NCBI GenBank assembly: GCA_003524145.1
Contig: DODZ01000018.1
Location: 21,358-27,717, forward strand
Direction: 5' to 3'
DNA length: 6,360 bases
DNA from: Candidatus Apopatosoma intestinale
GTDB taxonomy: Bacteria; Bacillota; Clostridia; Oscillospirales; CAG-272
The translations under genes and the position numbers were made by a program. Of the stretch, positions 1-5,424 are shown one piece after another. Below the pieces are notes generated by a model that was not told the origin of the DNA, did no database searches, and was given only the letters and a program-made list of their open reading frames with translations. Each line of letters opens with the position of its first letter. Within the stretch, counting starts at the first letter, position 1.

Positions 1-1
1 A

Positions 2-97
2 AACGGATATTCGACGACTCTGCACATTTTTATCTGTCCCAAAAGCAAGCCGGACGCTAAAAAAGCACAGACCGAAAAAGTGAAGGGGGGTAAGTAA
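2..97 (+). CDS. Possible C-terminal end of an unidentified gene (5' truncated)
   Basis: From the window edge, the frame starting at position 2 is open to a TAA at 95-97. It would encode about 31 residues, a short hydrophobic stretch (TLHIFICP) followed by a lysine-rich tail ending KGGK. A plus-strand intrinsic terminator about 60 bp downstream (160-201) argues that some plus-strand transcription unit ends here. The other two plus frames are also open for 57-80 bases, so the frame choice is uncertain. No family is recognisable from so few residues. The hydrophilic lysine tail is typical of a protein C-terminus but proves nothing. Confidence 0.25.
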   Translation, partial: NGYSTTLHIFICPKSKPDAKKAQTEKVKGGK

Positions 98-106
98 CTT
101 TTTCGG
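72..106. repeat. 10-bp perfect inverted repeat around the putative upstream stop codon
   Basis: The arms CCGAAAAAGT (72-81) and ACTTTTTCGG (97-106) are perfect reverse complements separated by 15 bases that include a run of six G. There is no T-tract after the second arm (CAAAAG follows), so it is not a classical intrinsic terminator. It could be a transcript-stabilising hairpin or part of an intergenic repeat. Confidence 0.45.
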
Positions 107-159
107 CAAAAGACATTTATGAAAGCTAAAATTTTTCAGTAATATCGATTTTAATGAAG

Positions 160-201
160 GCAGGCAATCCGCTCGCGGGTTGCCTGCATTTTGTTTTGTT
201 T
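160..201 (+). terminator. Rho-independent terminator of an upstream plus-strand gene
   Basis: GCAGGCAATCCG (160-171) pairs with CGGGTTGCCTGC (176-187), with one G-T wobble, giving a 12-bp stem around a four-base loop. It is followed immediately by a T-rich tract (about 189-211: ATTTTGTTTTGTTTTT and more). The T-tract is only on the plus-strand side, so it ends a transcript entering from the left. On the minus strand the stem is followed by CTTCATTAA, so it is at best a weak stop for sipL. Confidence 0.85.
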
Positions 202-208
202 TTCTTTC

Positions 209-223
209 TTTATCGTACTTTTC
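209..223 (+). repeat. Copy 1 of a 15-base sequence shared with 6086-6100
   Basis: TTTATCGTACTTTTC occurs here and identically at 6086-6100. Both copies lie a short distance downstream of a terminator hairpin. At 6086 it forms the left arm of a hairpin; here the continuation (AGTTACGAAA) does not complete that hairpin. It may be a degenerate remnant of the same intergenic repeat. Confidence 0.45.
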
Positions 224-273
224 AGTTACGAAATTAACTTAATGATACTGAGTGCGCAGGTTCTCTCTTTCTC

Positions 274-1860
274 TTATTTTTTCGGCACCACTATCATATT
301 TCCCGTGGCGTAATCTCCGGTGATTCCGTTTGCGCGGCGGATGGCATCCTCAGTCGTATTGTATTTCTTGGCGATGCCCCAGAGCTTTTCATCCTTCACG
401 GGATAATATATCACCACAGCCGAATGCTCGGGTGCATATACCGGTTTATCCTTATAGACGGTGCTCTGCGTGACGGCGAGTGTTTCATATTCGTTGAAGG
501 TGACGTAAGCTATCGCTATCTCAAGGTCGGTGGCTATCTTTTCACTGTCGGCACGGCTTGCGGCAAATATCACGGCACTTGTGACGGCATATGTGAAATT
601 ATCCGCTGTTTTGCCCGCGTCAGCCTCAGCACGGAGCGGAACGGTATAATTCTTTCCGATGAACAGTCCGTCGCCGTTTGTCAGTATAACGGATACCTCG
701 GCTTTGCCCTCAAATATGAGCTTGCCCGAGTCTTTTGTCACGCTCTCGACGGAAGCGGAGGCGACTGTCGATACTGCTGCGGAAAATTCCGCATCGCTGT
801 TTTGCTCGGTGCTGTTCACGGAGAAATTGAAGGTCTGTGCCTTTGCCACGTTGCGGAAGGAAAGGGAAGAATATTCATTGCCGTTTTCATAGTCGAGCGA
901 ATAGATATCCTTTACCACATTGCTTTCTTCGTTATAGTAGCAGTCGGCAAAAATATCATAGTCAAAATCTATCTCGATAATACGGCTCTCGCCGAGGCTG
1001 TTTTCCTGCGGGCGATATTCAAGCTTTGTTATCTCGGCTCTGCCGAGACAGAAAACGGGAGTTTCGTCCGTTTCTGCGGGGATGTCGCCGTATATCGGAA
1101 TTTTGCGGACAAGAGAAGCATAGAGCATACCGCCGTTTTCCGCGGCTTCTTCTTCATTTTCCGCGGGCTTTTTAGAGGAATAGAGAATGTTTGCTGTCAC
1201 ATCGCCCTTATATGAGAGTCCCTGCTCGCTCGGGCGCATCTCGTAGATGTATGTATCCGTGTCGACGGAGATTATCTCCGATACCGGCGGCATGCCGGAG
1301 GGAAGCTCTATATCTTCGCTTACGGAATTTCCGCGAACCTCAAAGCTTTCCTGCGTTTCGCACTCAATGCTCTCATAGAGATACTGCATATTTGTGCGCT
1401 CCTCGGGCGTCAGCTTTCCCGCGAAAACGGGCTCGGTACATTTTTCGCAGTATATCGCGGCGCAGATGCGGATTTTTGCCTTGGCGGTCAGCTTGCGCGG
1501 ACCTTGCAGGCGGCAGGTCACATTTTCAGCCGCGGCATTGAAATCAAGCAGACAGCCGTCCTCATAGCCGGAGACCGGCATACTGCCCGACACGGGCGAC
1601 TCAAACGATGCGCATCTCATCTCGCCCTGCGCCGTGGCATAGAGAATGCTGTAAAGTATGCTCCCGTCGTATTCAAGCGTGTCGCCGTTTACATATCTGT
1701 TCATGCCGACAAGGCGCGCATCCACGCGCAGAAGCTTGTTTACATCGGGAAGATAATCGGGCAGGTCGTATTTCTCGGTATTTTCCTTTTCCGAGCAGCC
1801 GTTAAAGACCTTTGTCATCATGCAGAAATTTTTGTCCTTATTGCCGTTTTGCATATTCAT
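274..1860 (-). CDS. sipL: SipL-like spore coat morphogenetic protein (SPOCS repeats + C-terminal LysM)
   Basis: 528 aa, with no signal peptide or membrane segment, so a mother-cell cytosolic protein acting at the forespore surface. Residues 33-50 (LPDYLPDVNKLLRVDARL) are the hallmark entry of a SPOCS/DUF3794 domain. A second unit appears around 186-300 (LPSGMPPVSEIISVD) and a third around 340-455. The C-terminus (about 482-527, YYPVKDEKLWGIAKKYNTT...GNMIVVP) is a LysM domain. SPOCS repeats followed by LysM is the SipL arrangement. In Clostridioides difficile SipL binds the basement-layer ATPase SpoIVA, partly through LysM, and is needed for coat attachment (family knowledge). The ribosome-binding site before ATG 1860 is weak (GCGAG region). 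Met3 (1854) and Met14/15 (1821/1818) are alternative starts, all before the first domain. It lies 113 bp downstream of sigK on the same strand with its own candidate sigma-E promoter. The family call is strong; exact SipL orthology rests on architecture. Confidence 0.88.
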   Translation of the reverse strand: MNMQNGNKDKNFCMMTKVFNGCSEKENTEKYDLPDYLPDVNKLLRVDARLVGMNRYVNGDTLEYDGSILYSILYATAQGEMRCASFESPVSGSMPVSGYEDGCLLDFNAAAENVTCRLQGPRKLTAKAKIRICAAIYCEKCTEPVFAGKLTPEERTNMQYLYESIECETQESFEVRGNSVSEDIELPSGMPPVSEIISVDTDTYIYEMRPSEQGLSYKGDVTANILYSSKKPAENEEEAAENGGMLYASLVRKIPIYGDIPAETDETPVFCLGRAEITKLEYRPQENSLGESRIIEIDFDYDIFADCYYNEESNVVKDIYSLDYENGNEYSSLSFRNVAKAQTFNFSVNSTEQNSDAEFSAAVSTVASASVESVTKDSGKLIFEGKAEVSVILTNGDGLFIGKNYTVPLRAEADAGKTADNFTYAVTSAVIFAASRADSEKIATDLEIAIAYVTFNEYETLAVTQSTVYKDKPVYAPEHSAVVIYYPVKDEKLWGIAKKYNTTEDAIRRANGITGDYATGNMIVVPKK

Positions 1861-1894
1861 ATCGTTACTCGCTTTCTCGGCAAGGTTTATGGGG

Positions 1895-1920
1895 AAAAAC
1901 CGCCCTTGCCGCAGACGGTT
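1895..1920 (-). terminator. Weak terminator-like hairpin between sigK and sipL
   Basis: Read on the minus strand, AACCGTCT (1920-1913) pairs with GGGCGGTT (1905-1898) using two G-T wobbles. The loop is seven bases and three further T residues precede CCCC. It could end sigK transcripts. However, it lies downstream of the predicted sipL transcription start near 1930, so it would also be at the very 5' end of a sipL mRNA. The T-tract is short, so function is uncertain. Confidence 0.35.
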
Positions 1921-1936
1921 ATTATATTATCGCTTT

Positions 1937-1965
1937 ATTATATGCCGGGAGGCGGCACCTTATGA
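1937..1965 (-). promoter_or_regulatory. Candidate sigma-E promoter of sipL
   Basis: On the minus strand, TCATAAG (1965-1959) is followed after 14 bases by CATATAAT (1944-1937). The Bacillus sigma-E consensus is KMATATT, 14-15 bases, CATACAMT, so this matches 5 of 7 and 7 of 8. The same -10 octamer, CATATAAT, occurs in the stronger candidate before dpaA. The predicted start near 1930 gives a leader of about 70 bases. sipL is a sigma-E target in C. difficile, which fits. Confidence 0.5.
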
Positions 1966-1973
1966 CTGCCGCG

Positions 1974-2666
1974 TCAGAAGCAGGAATTTTTCAGCCGCGC
2001 CTCTATTTTTTCAAGTGCGGATTTCTCTATGCGGGAAACATACGAGCGCGATATTTTCAGCCTTTGCGCCACCTCACGCTGTGTTATCGCGGGCTTGCCG
2101 GAAAGCCCGTAGCGCAGGATGATGATGGCACGCTCGCGTTCGTCGAGTTCGTTTGCGATTATCCGCAGAGCCTTGCTTCCCGTTATTTTTGCATCAAGCT
2201 CTGCGGCTATATTGTCGTCTACTTTGATGATATCGATATATGTGAGAGGGTTGCCGTCCTTATCCGTGTCTATCGGGTCGTTGATATAGACCTCGCCCGA
2301 GGTCTTTTTCTGCGAACGGAAATGCATGAGTATCTCGTTTTGCAGGCATTTGCCCGCATATGTGGCAAAGCGCGCGCCGTTTTCGGGATTGAAGGAATCT
2401 ATCGCCTTTATGAGTCCTATCGTGCCTATGGAGATGAGATCCTCCTGATTCTGCGCCGCTGTGTAATATTTTTTCACAATATGTGCGACAAGACGCATAT
2501 TGTGCTCTATAAGCATATCGCGCGCATGCCGCTCGCCGTTTTTCATGCGGCGAAAGCATTCCGCTTCCTCCTCCGGAGAGAGCGGCGGCGGGAAATTCTG
2601 CGTATACGATACACGCAAAAAAAGCTTTGCTATGCCTGAAAAAAACGCTATTATCCATCCGAACAT
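1974..2666 (-). CDS. sigK: RNA polymerase sporulation sigma factor, pro-sigma-K (uninterrupted)
   Basis: 230 aa sigma-70-family factor directing late mother-cell transcription. Region 2 spans about 45-118: LIEHNMRLVAHIVKKYY, then DLISIGTIGLIKAIDSFNP (77-94) and RFATYAGKCLQNEILMHFR (99-117) for -10 recognition and core binding. Region 4 spans about 174-222, with the helix-turn-helix TQREVAQRLKISRSYVSRIE (195-214) for the -35 element. The first ~20 residues (MFGWIIAFFSGIAKLFL) are hydrophobic/amphipathic and precede YTQNFPPPLSPEEE, matching the pro-sequence that SpoIVFB removes in Bacillus. The frame is continuous with no skin-type insertion. ATG 2666 has a strong G-run ribosome site (GGGGGG at 2680-2675, eight bases away). 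Upstream I see only a poor sigma-E match (CAATATT at 2733-2727, then AATATATC at 2713-2706, spacer 13). The gene is divergent from ppx/gppA. Confidence 0.95.
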   Translation of the reverse strand: MFGWIIAFFSGIAKLFLRVSYTQNFPPPLSPEEEAECFRRMKNGERHARDMLIEHNMRLVAHIVKKYYTAAQNQEDLISIGTIGLIKAIDSFNPENGARFATYAGKCLQNEILMHFRSQKKTSGEVYINDPIDTDKDGNPLTYIDIIKVDDNIAAELDAKITGSKALRIIANELDERERAIIILRYGLSGKPAITQREVAQRLKISRSYVSRIEKSALEKIEARLKNSCF

Positions 2667-2694
2667 ATTATCTGCCCCCCATGCGAAAAGACAT

Positions 2695-2707
2695 TCTTTT
2701 TAAAAGA
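2695..2707. repeat. 13-bp palindrome in the sigK leader/promoter region
   Basis: TCTTTT-T-AAAAGA is a perfect palindrome with a one-base centre, 29 bp upstream of the sigK start codon. It may be a regulator-binding site or a chance AT-rich symmetry; no known operator is recognised. Confidence 0.3.
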
Positions 2708-2724
2708 TATATTCACAGTGGGCG

Positions 2725-2741
2725 AAAATATTGCATATTTT
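2725..2741. promoter_or_regulatory. 17-bp palindrome abutting the ppx/gppA -35 element
   Basis: AAAATAT-TGC-ATATTTT has perfect 7-bp arms and ends two bases before the -35 box TTGATA (2744-2749). It sits between the divergent sigK and ppx genes. It could be an operator or an AT-rich UP-like element; the sequence cannot tell which. Confidence 0.35.
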
Positions 2742-2743
2742 TA

Positions 2744-2772
2744 TTGATATTTAGAAGAAAATGTGATAATAT
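2744..2772 (+). promoter_or_regulatory. Housekeeping sigma-A-type promoter of ppx/gppA
   Basis: TTGATA (2744-2749), a 17-base spacer, then TAATAT (2767-2772), with TG-A just before the -10 (2764-2766) as in extended -10 promoters. The predicted start is near 2779. That leaves almost no leader for an ATG at 2782 but a normal ~27-base leader for the ATG at 2806. It suggests vegetative rather than purely sporulation-specific expression. Confidence 0.75.
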
Positions 2773-2793
2773 AAAAAAGTAATGTTTTTTCAT

Positions 2794-2800
2794 GAGAGAG
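2794..2800 (+). promoter_or_regulatory. Ribosome-binding site selecting the ppx/gppA start at 2806
   Basis: GAGAGAG ends five bases before ATG 2806. The in-frame ATG at 2782 has no purine-rich site and would lie only about three bases after the predicted transcription start, so 2806 is preferred. Confidence 0.65.
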
Positions 2801-2805
2801 TTGAT

Positions 2806-3774
2806 ATGCATAACAGGTTTTACAGATGCGCTGTGATTGACATAGGTGCAAACAGCGTGCGGATGAACATATATGATATAAATACCGAGAGCAGGGAATA
2901 TTCCATCGCGGCATCGGCACGCAATATGCTGGGACTTGCGGCGCTTGTTTCGGGCGGAAAAATAACCGAGCGCGGCACGGAAATGCTGATGCAGACGCTC
3001 GCGGGCTTTCGGGAGAAGGCGAAAGATTATGGCTGCCGCCGCGTTATGGCTTTTGCCACGGCGGGGCTTCGCTCCGTTTCAAACGGCATCGCCATAGCCG
3101 ACCGCATCAGAAGCGAGCTTGGCATAGAGATTTCGGTGATAACCGGCGAAAAAGAGGCGCGATATGATTTTGCCGCCATGCTCGGCAGATTCGGCGATGC
3201 TATAGCAAACCGCGGCGTTGTTCTCGATATGGGCGGAGGGAGCACGGAGATGATTGCCTTTGAAAACAAGGAGATAAAGGCACTCTACAGTATGAAGATA
3301 GGCTCGCTTGCTCTATATCGCAATTATGTACGGCAGAAAAAAAGCCCCCCGTTTCCGACGAGAGCGGAATCGTGGAGCATTATCAGATATACACGCATGG
3401 TCATAGGCTCAAAAAAGGAGTTCCGCGGCTTCGGCGGAACGGCTTATCTCACAGGCGGCACGGCGCGCACCATAGCAAAGCTGCATAAGGCGGTTTTCGG
3501 CGGTGCCGGCACGACAGACGGCTACAGCTTTCCCGCAGCCGATATGCCGATACTCAAGAAGAGCATGATAGCCGATATGAAAAACGGCGGCAGGCTGCTT
3601 TCCGCCATCGCGGGAGACAGGCTCAATTCCATCATGCCGGGGCTGATTGCTTATACAGAGATTTTTGCTTTTCTCGGCGTGGATACCATCGTCTCATGCG
3701 GTAGCGGCGTGCGTGACGGCTTTTTACTCGAATTTATCGATGAGAATTTCACGAAAAAATCTCCAGTATCTTGA
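2806..3774 (+). CDS. Ppx/GppA-family phosphatase (exopolyphosphatase / pppGpp phosphohydrolase-like)
   Basis: 322 aa from the preferred start. The sugar-kinase/Hsp70-type ATPase fold motifs are in order: phosphate-1 loop DIGANSVR (12-19), AFATAGLRSVSNG near 85, ITGEKEAR (112-119) with E117 at the family's catalytic-glutamate motif, phosphate-2 loop DMGGGSTE (141-148), GGTAR (217-221), and C-terminal MPGL...SCGSGVRDGFL. Family members hydrolyse terminal phosphates of inorganic polyphosphate or convert pppGpp to ppGpp; substrate cannot be decided from sequence. It is the short form, without the C-terminal HD-like domain of E. coli Ppx. Residues about 178-195 after LYRNYV are unusual (QKKSPP from A- and C-runs), but PT..E...I..YTRMVIG resumes the family pattern in the same frame, so I do not call a frameshift. 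It is flanked by sigK (divergent) and spoIIR (convergent, 26-bp overlap). Confidence 0.9.
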   Translation: MHNRFYRCAVIDIGANSVRMNIYDINTESREYSIAASARNMLGLAALVSGGKITERGTEMLMQTLAGFREKAKDYGCRRVMAFATAGLRSVSNGIAIADRIRSELGIEISVITGEKEARYDFAAMLGRFGDAIANRGVVLDMGGGSTEMIAFENKEIKALYSMKIGSLALYRNYVRQKKSPPFPTRAESWSIIRYTRMVIGSKKEFRGFGGTAYLTGGTARTIAKLHKAVFGGAGTTDGYSFPAADMPILKKSMIADMKNGGRLLSAIAGDRLNSIMPGLIAYTEIFAFLGVDTIVSCGSGVRDGFLLEFIDENFTKKSPVS

Positions 3775-4330
3775 ATTTAATTTTATATTTCGGGCTTTCG
3801 CTCTCGGTCAGGATTTTTATCTGGTCGGAGGTGAAGCCTGTTTTTTTCAGTTCCTTTTCCGCACTTGCCGCACCGGTGCAGAGCTGCGGGAAAAGCACGC
3901 CCCACCAGTTGCGTCCGACGGCTTCTCCTATCATTATGCGCAGGGAGGTGTATTCGCCTGCGGGCAGCGTGATATTTTTAAAGGTTCTCTCCGGATACAC
4001 CTCGCGCGAGACCGTGACGGAAACGGGATATTCGCATCCGTTTGAGAGCAGATAGTTTTCAGCCGTTTCGCGGACGGCATCAAGCGTAGCCGAGAGAAAA
4101 AGCTCGGCTTCTTTTGCGTTCTTTGCCTGATTTGAGGCATCGGCAAGCAGGGGAAGAACAGCATCGCGCACACCCTCTTTCAGGCGCTGATCCTCTTCGC
4201 TGTCGGAGGCGGCGATGATATGCAGGCGGACGATATCGTCATATATTTTCATATCGTTTTTTGTCGGCATAAATGAGCAGAGCAGGCAGACCGCAAGCAC
4301 GAGTGAGGTGAATATTACGAGATAACGCAT
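3749..4330 (-). CDS. spoIIR: Stage II sporulation protein R (SpoIIR), signal for pro-sigma-E processing
   Basis: 193 aa. Residues 1-20 (MRYLVIFTSLVLAVCLLCSF) form a signal peptide or N-terminal membrane anchor. The mature part has the family signatures RLHIIAASDSEEDQ (35-48), VRDAVLPLL (54-62) and LPAGEYTSLRIMIGE (122-136), then NWWGVLFPQLC (141-151). SpoIIR is made in the forespore under sigma-F, exported to the intermembrane space, and stimulates the mother-cell protease SpoIIGA to cleave pro-sigma-E (family knowledge). Family members typically read NWWCV; here the cysteine is glycine (G144), while C151 is kept. The AAAGGAG ribosome site (plus-strand 4341-4347) lies ten bases before the ATG. 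A forespore-type promoter candidate is at 4375-4404. The 3' end overlaps ppx/gppA by 26 bp and no terminator is visible there. Confidence 0.94.
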   Translation of the reverse strand: MRYLVIFTSLVLAVCLLCSFMPTKNDMKIYDDIVRLHIIAASDSEEDQRLKEGVRDAVLPLLADASNQAKNAKEAELFLSATLDAVRETAENYLLSNGCEYPVSVTVSREVYPERTFKNITLPAGEYTSLRIMIGEAVGRNWWGVLFPQLCTGAASAEKELKKTGFTSDQIKILTESESPKYKIKFKILEIFS

Positions 4331-4352
4331 TTTTTATTTTCTCCTTTGATTT

Positions 4353-4367
4353 AAGAAAAGTTTTCTT
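4353..4367. repeat. 15-bp palindrome in the spoIIR leader
   Basis: AAGAAAA-G-TTTTCTT is perfectly symmetric and falls right after the predicted spoIIR transcription start (near 4368), just upstream of the ribosome site. A second inverted repeat, TGAGTG (4369-4374) with CACTCA (4384-4389), brackets the predicted -10 element. Both could be operator sites or chance. Confidence 0.3.
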
Positions 4368-4374
4368 GTGAGTG

Positions 4375-4404
4375 TATTATGCGCACTCATGCGGCGTAAT
4401 ATTC
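4375..4404 (-). promoter_or_regulatory. Candidate forespore (sigma-F/sigma-G-type) promoter of spoIIR
   Basis: On the minus strand, GAATA (4404-4400) is followed after 18 bases by CATAATA (4381-4375). This fits the sigma-G pattern GHATR, 17-18 bases, CATNHTA, which overlaps sigma-F recognition. The strict sigma-F -10 (GG-containing) is only approximated by CGCATAATA. The predicted start near 4368 gives a leader of about 38 bases. Because spoIIR is a classical sigma-F gene, a sigma-F reading is the biologically expected one. Confidence 0.55.
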
Positions 4405-4459
4405 GCAAAAAGTGAATTAACCGGAAAAAATTTCCATATTCGCACTATAGGCGCACGCT

Positions 4460-4489
4460 GCATATTATGAGGTATCGGGGACATATAAT
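4460..4489 (+). promoter_or_regulatory. Sigma-E-type promoter of dpaA-dpaB
   Basis: GCATATT (4460-4466), a 15-base spacer, then CATATAAT (4482-4489). This matches the sigma-E -35 consensus KMATATT fully and the -10 consensus CATACAMT at 7 of 8 positions. The predicted start is near 4496, with a leader of about 40 bases. The -10 also resembles sigma-K (CATANNNTA, 8 of 9), but the base stretch 16 positions upstream (ATAT) is not the sigma-K -35 (MACM), so sigma-E fits better. Confidence 0.65.
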
Positions 4490-4520
4490 TTTATCCGTGT
4501 GCTCCCGAAAAAGACAAAAA

Positions 4521-4539
4521 GAGGAGAATATGAAAAATG
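4521..4539 (+). promoter_or_regulatory. dpaA ribosome-binding site with two nearby ATG codons
   Basis: GAGGAG (4521-4526) lies ten bases before the true start ATG 4537. An out-of-frame ATG at 4530, only three bases after the site, opens a 29-codon frame that overlaps the dpaA start and ends at a TGA near 4617. The DpaA N-terminal motif (ISVIGGDMRHAALA) requires the 4537 frame. Confidence 0.6.
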
Positions 4540-5424
4540 ACAGCAAAATATATATCCGTGATAGGCGGCGATATGCGCCATGCGGCGCTCGCGAGAGTGC
4601 TTTCAAAGAGGGGCTTTGATGTCCGCTTTTACGGGATAGATATATATAACGGCGATTTCGGCGGCGCGAAAAAATGCACCTCCGCAGAGGAGGCGCTCGC
4701 AGGCGCAGATATCGTTATACTGCCGCTTCCCGCAGGCTCCGGCGGCATATACATAAATGCGCCGTTTGCCGATGGGGAGATAACCATAGATGAGGTAGCG
4801 GAGAAAATGCCGCCGGACGCACTGCTTCTCGGCGGAATGATACCGCAGGAGTTTCTTCTCCGGACAGGCGAAAGGAAGATAAAGTGCATAGACTACTACG
4901 AGCGTGAGGAGCTGACGGTTATGAACGCGATACCGACAGCCGAGGGTGCTGTCGCCATCGCCATGGATGAGCTGCCGATAACGCTTAACGGCATGAAGGC
5001 AGCGGTGCTGGGATTCGGCAGAGTGGCGAATATTCTTTCGCATAAGCTGGCGGCACTCGGCGTTTCGGTCACGGTATTTGCGCGAAAAATCCATGCGAGA
5101 GCATGGGCAAGGGCTTACGGCTACGGCGCGGAGGAATTTGATGCGATAAGTGCGCATATTGCGGAATATGACTGCGTTTTCAATACTGTGCCGAGAGTTG
5201 TGATAGACAGCGCAGTGCTCGGGAAAATGCGCCGCGATACGCTGATAATAGACCTTGCTTCAAAACCGGGCGGAGTTGACTGTATCTGCGCACGCGAATG
5301 CGGAATAAAGGTGATACCGGCACTTTCGCTTCCGGGCAGAGTTGCGCCTGATACCGCGGGCGGTTATATCGCCGATACGGTAATGAATATTATAAGGGAA
5401 ACAGAAAAAGGAGGGGAAGCATGA
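4537..5424 (+). CDS. spoVFA: Dipicolinate synthase subunit A
   Basis: 295 aa, also called DpaA. With subunit B it converts the lysine-pathway intermediate 4-hydroxytetrahydrodipicolinate (or dihydrodipicolinate) to dipicolinic acid, the spore-core Ca-chelator, in the mother cell (family knowledge). Family signatures are intact: IGGDMRHAALA (9-19), YYEREELTVMNAIPTAEGA (120-138), the Rossmann nucleotide-binding loop VLGFGRVA (157-164), NTVPR (216-220), DLASKPGGVD (239-248) and ALSLPGRVAPDTAG (262-275). Length is typical for the family. The stop overlaps the dpaB start (ATGA at 5421-5424), indicating translational coupling. It is preceded by a sigma-E-type promoter. Confidence 0.96.
   Translation: MTAKYISVIGGDMRHAALARVLSKRGFDVRFYGIDIYNGDFGGAKKCTSAEEALAGADIVILPLPAGSGGIYINAPFADGEITIDEVAEKMPPDALLLGGMIPQEFLLRTGERKIKCIDYYEREELTVMNAIPTAEGAVAIAMDELPITLNGMKAAVLGFGRVANILSHKLAALGVSVTVFARKIHARAWARAYGYGAEEFDAISAHIAEYDCVFNTVPRVVIDSAVLGKMRRDTLIIDLASKPGGVDCICARECGIKVIPALSLPGRVAPDTAGGYIADTVMNIIRETEKGGEA

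Noticed and set aside
10..18. Spo0A-box-like sequence (TTCGACGA)
   Set aside because: One mismatch to the inverted 0A box and located in a probable coding tail with no promoter nearby; expected by chance.
424..1215. Long plus-strand open frame of 263 codons
   Set aside because: It is antisense to sipL, which has clear SPOCS and LysM domains; the plus-strand translation resembles no family and lacks a ribosome site.
1812..2639. Plus-strand open frame of 275 codons opposite sigK
   Set aside because: It is the complement of the well-conserved sigK gene and its translation is cysteine/arginine-rich without domains.
2782..2805. Earlier ATG start for ppx/gppA
   Set aside because: It lies about three bases after the predicted transcription start and has no ribosome site, while 2806 has GAGAGAG at good spacing.
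3330..3400. Possible paired frameshifts in ppx/gppA near the A- and C-runs
   Set aside because: An alternative frame reads plausibly (SDESGIVEHYQ), but the annotated frame keeps the family spacing PT..E...I..YTRMVIG and needs no indels.
4603..5157. Minus-strand open frame opposite dpaA
   Set aside because: Shadow of dpaA, whose family motifs are fully intact in the plus frame.
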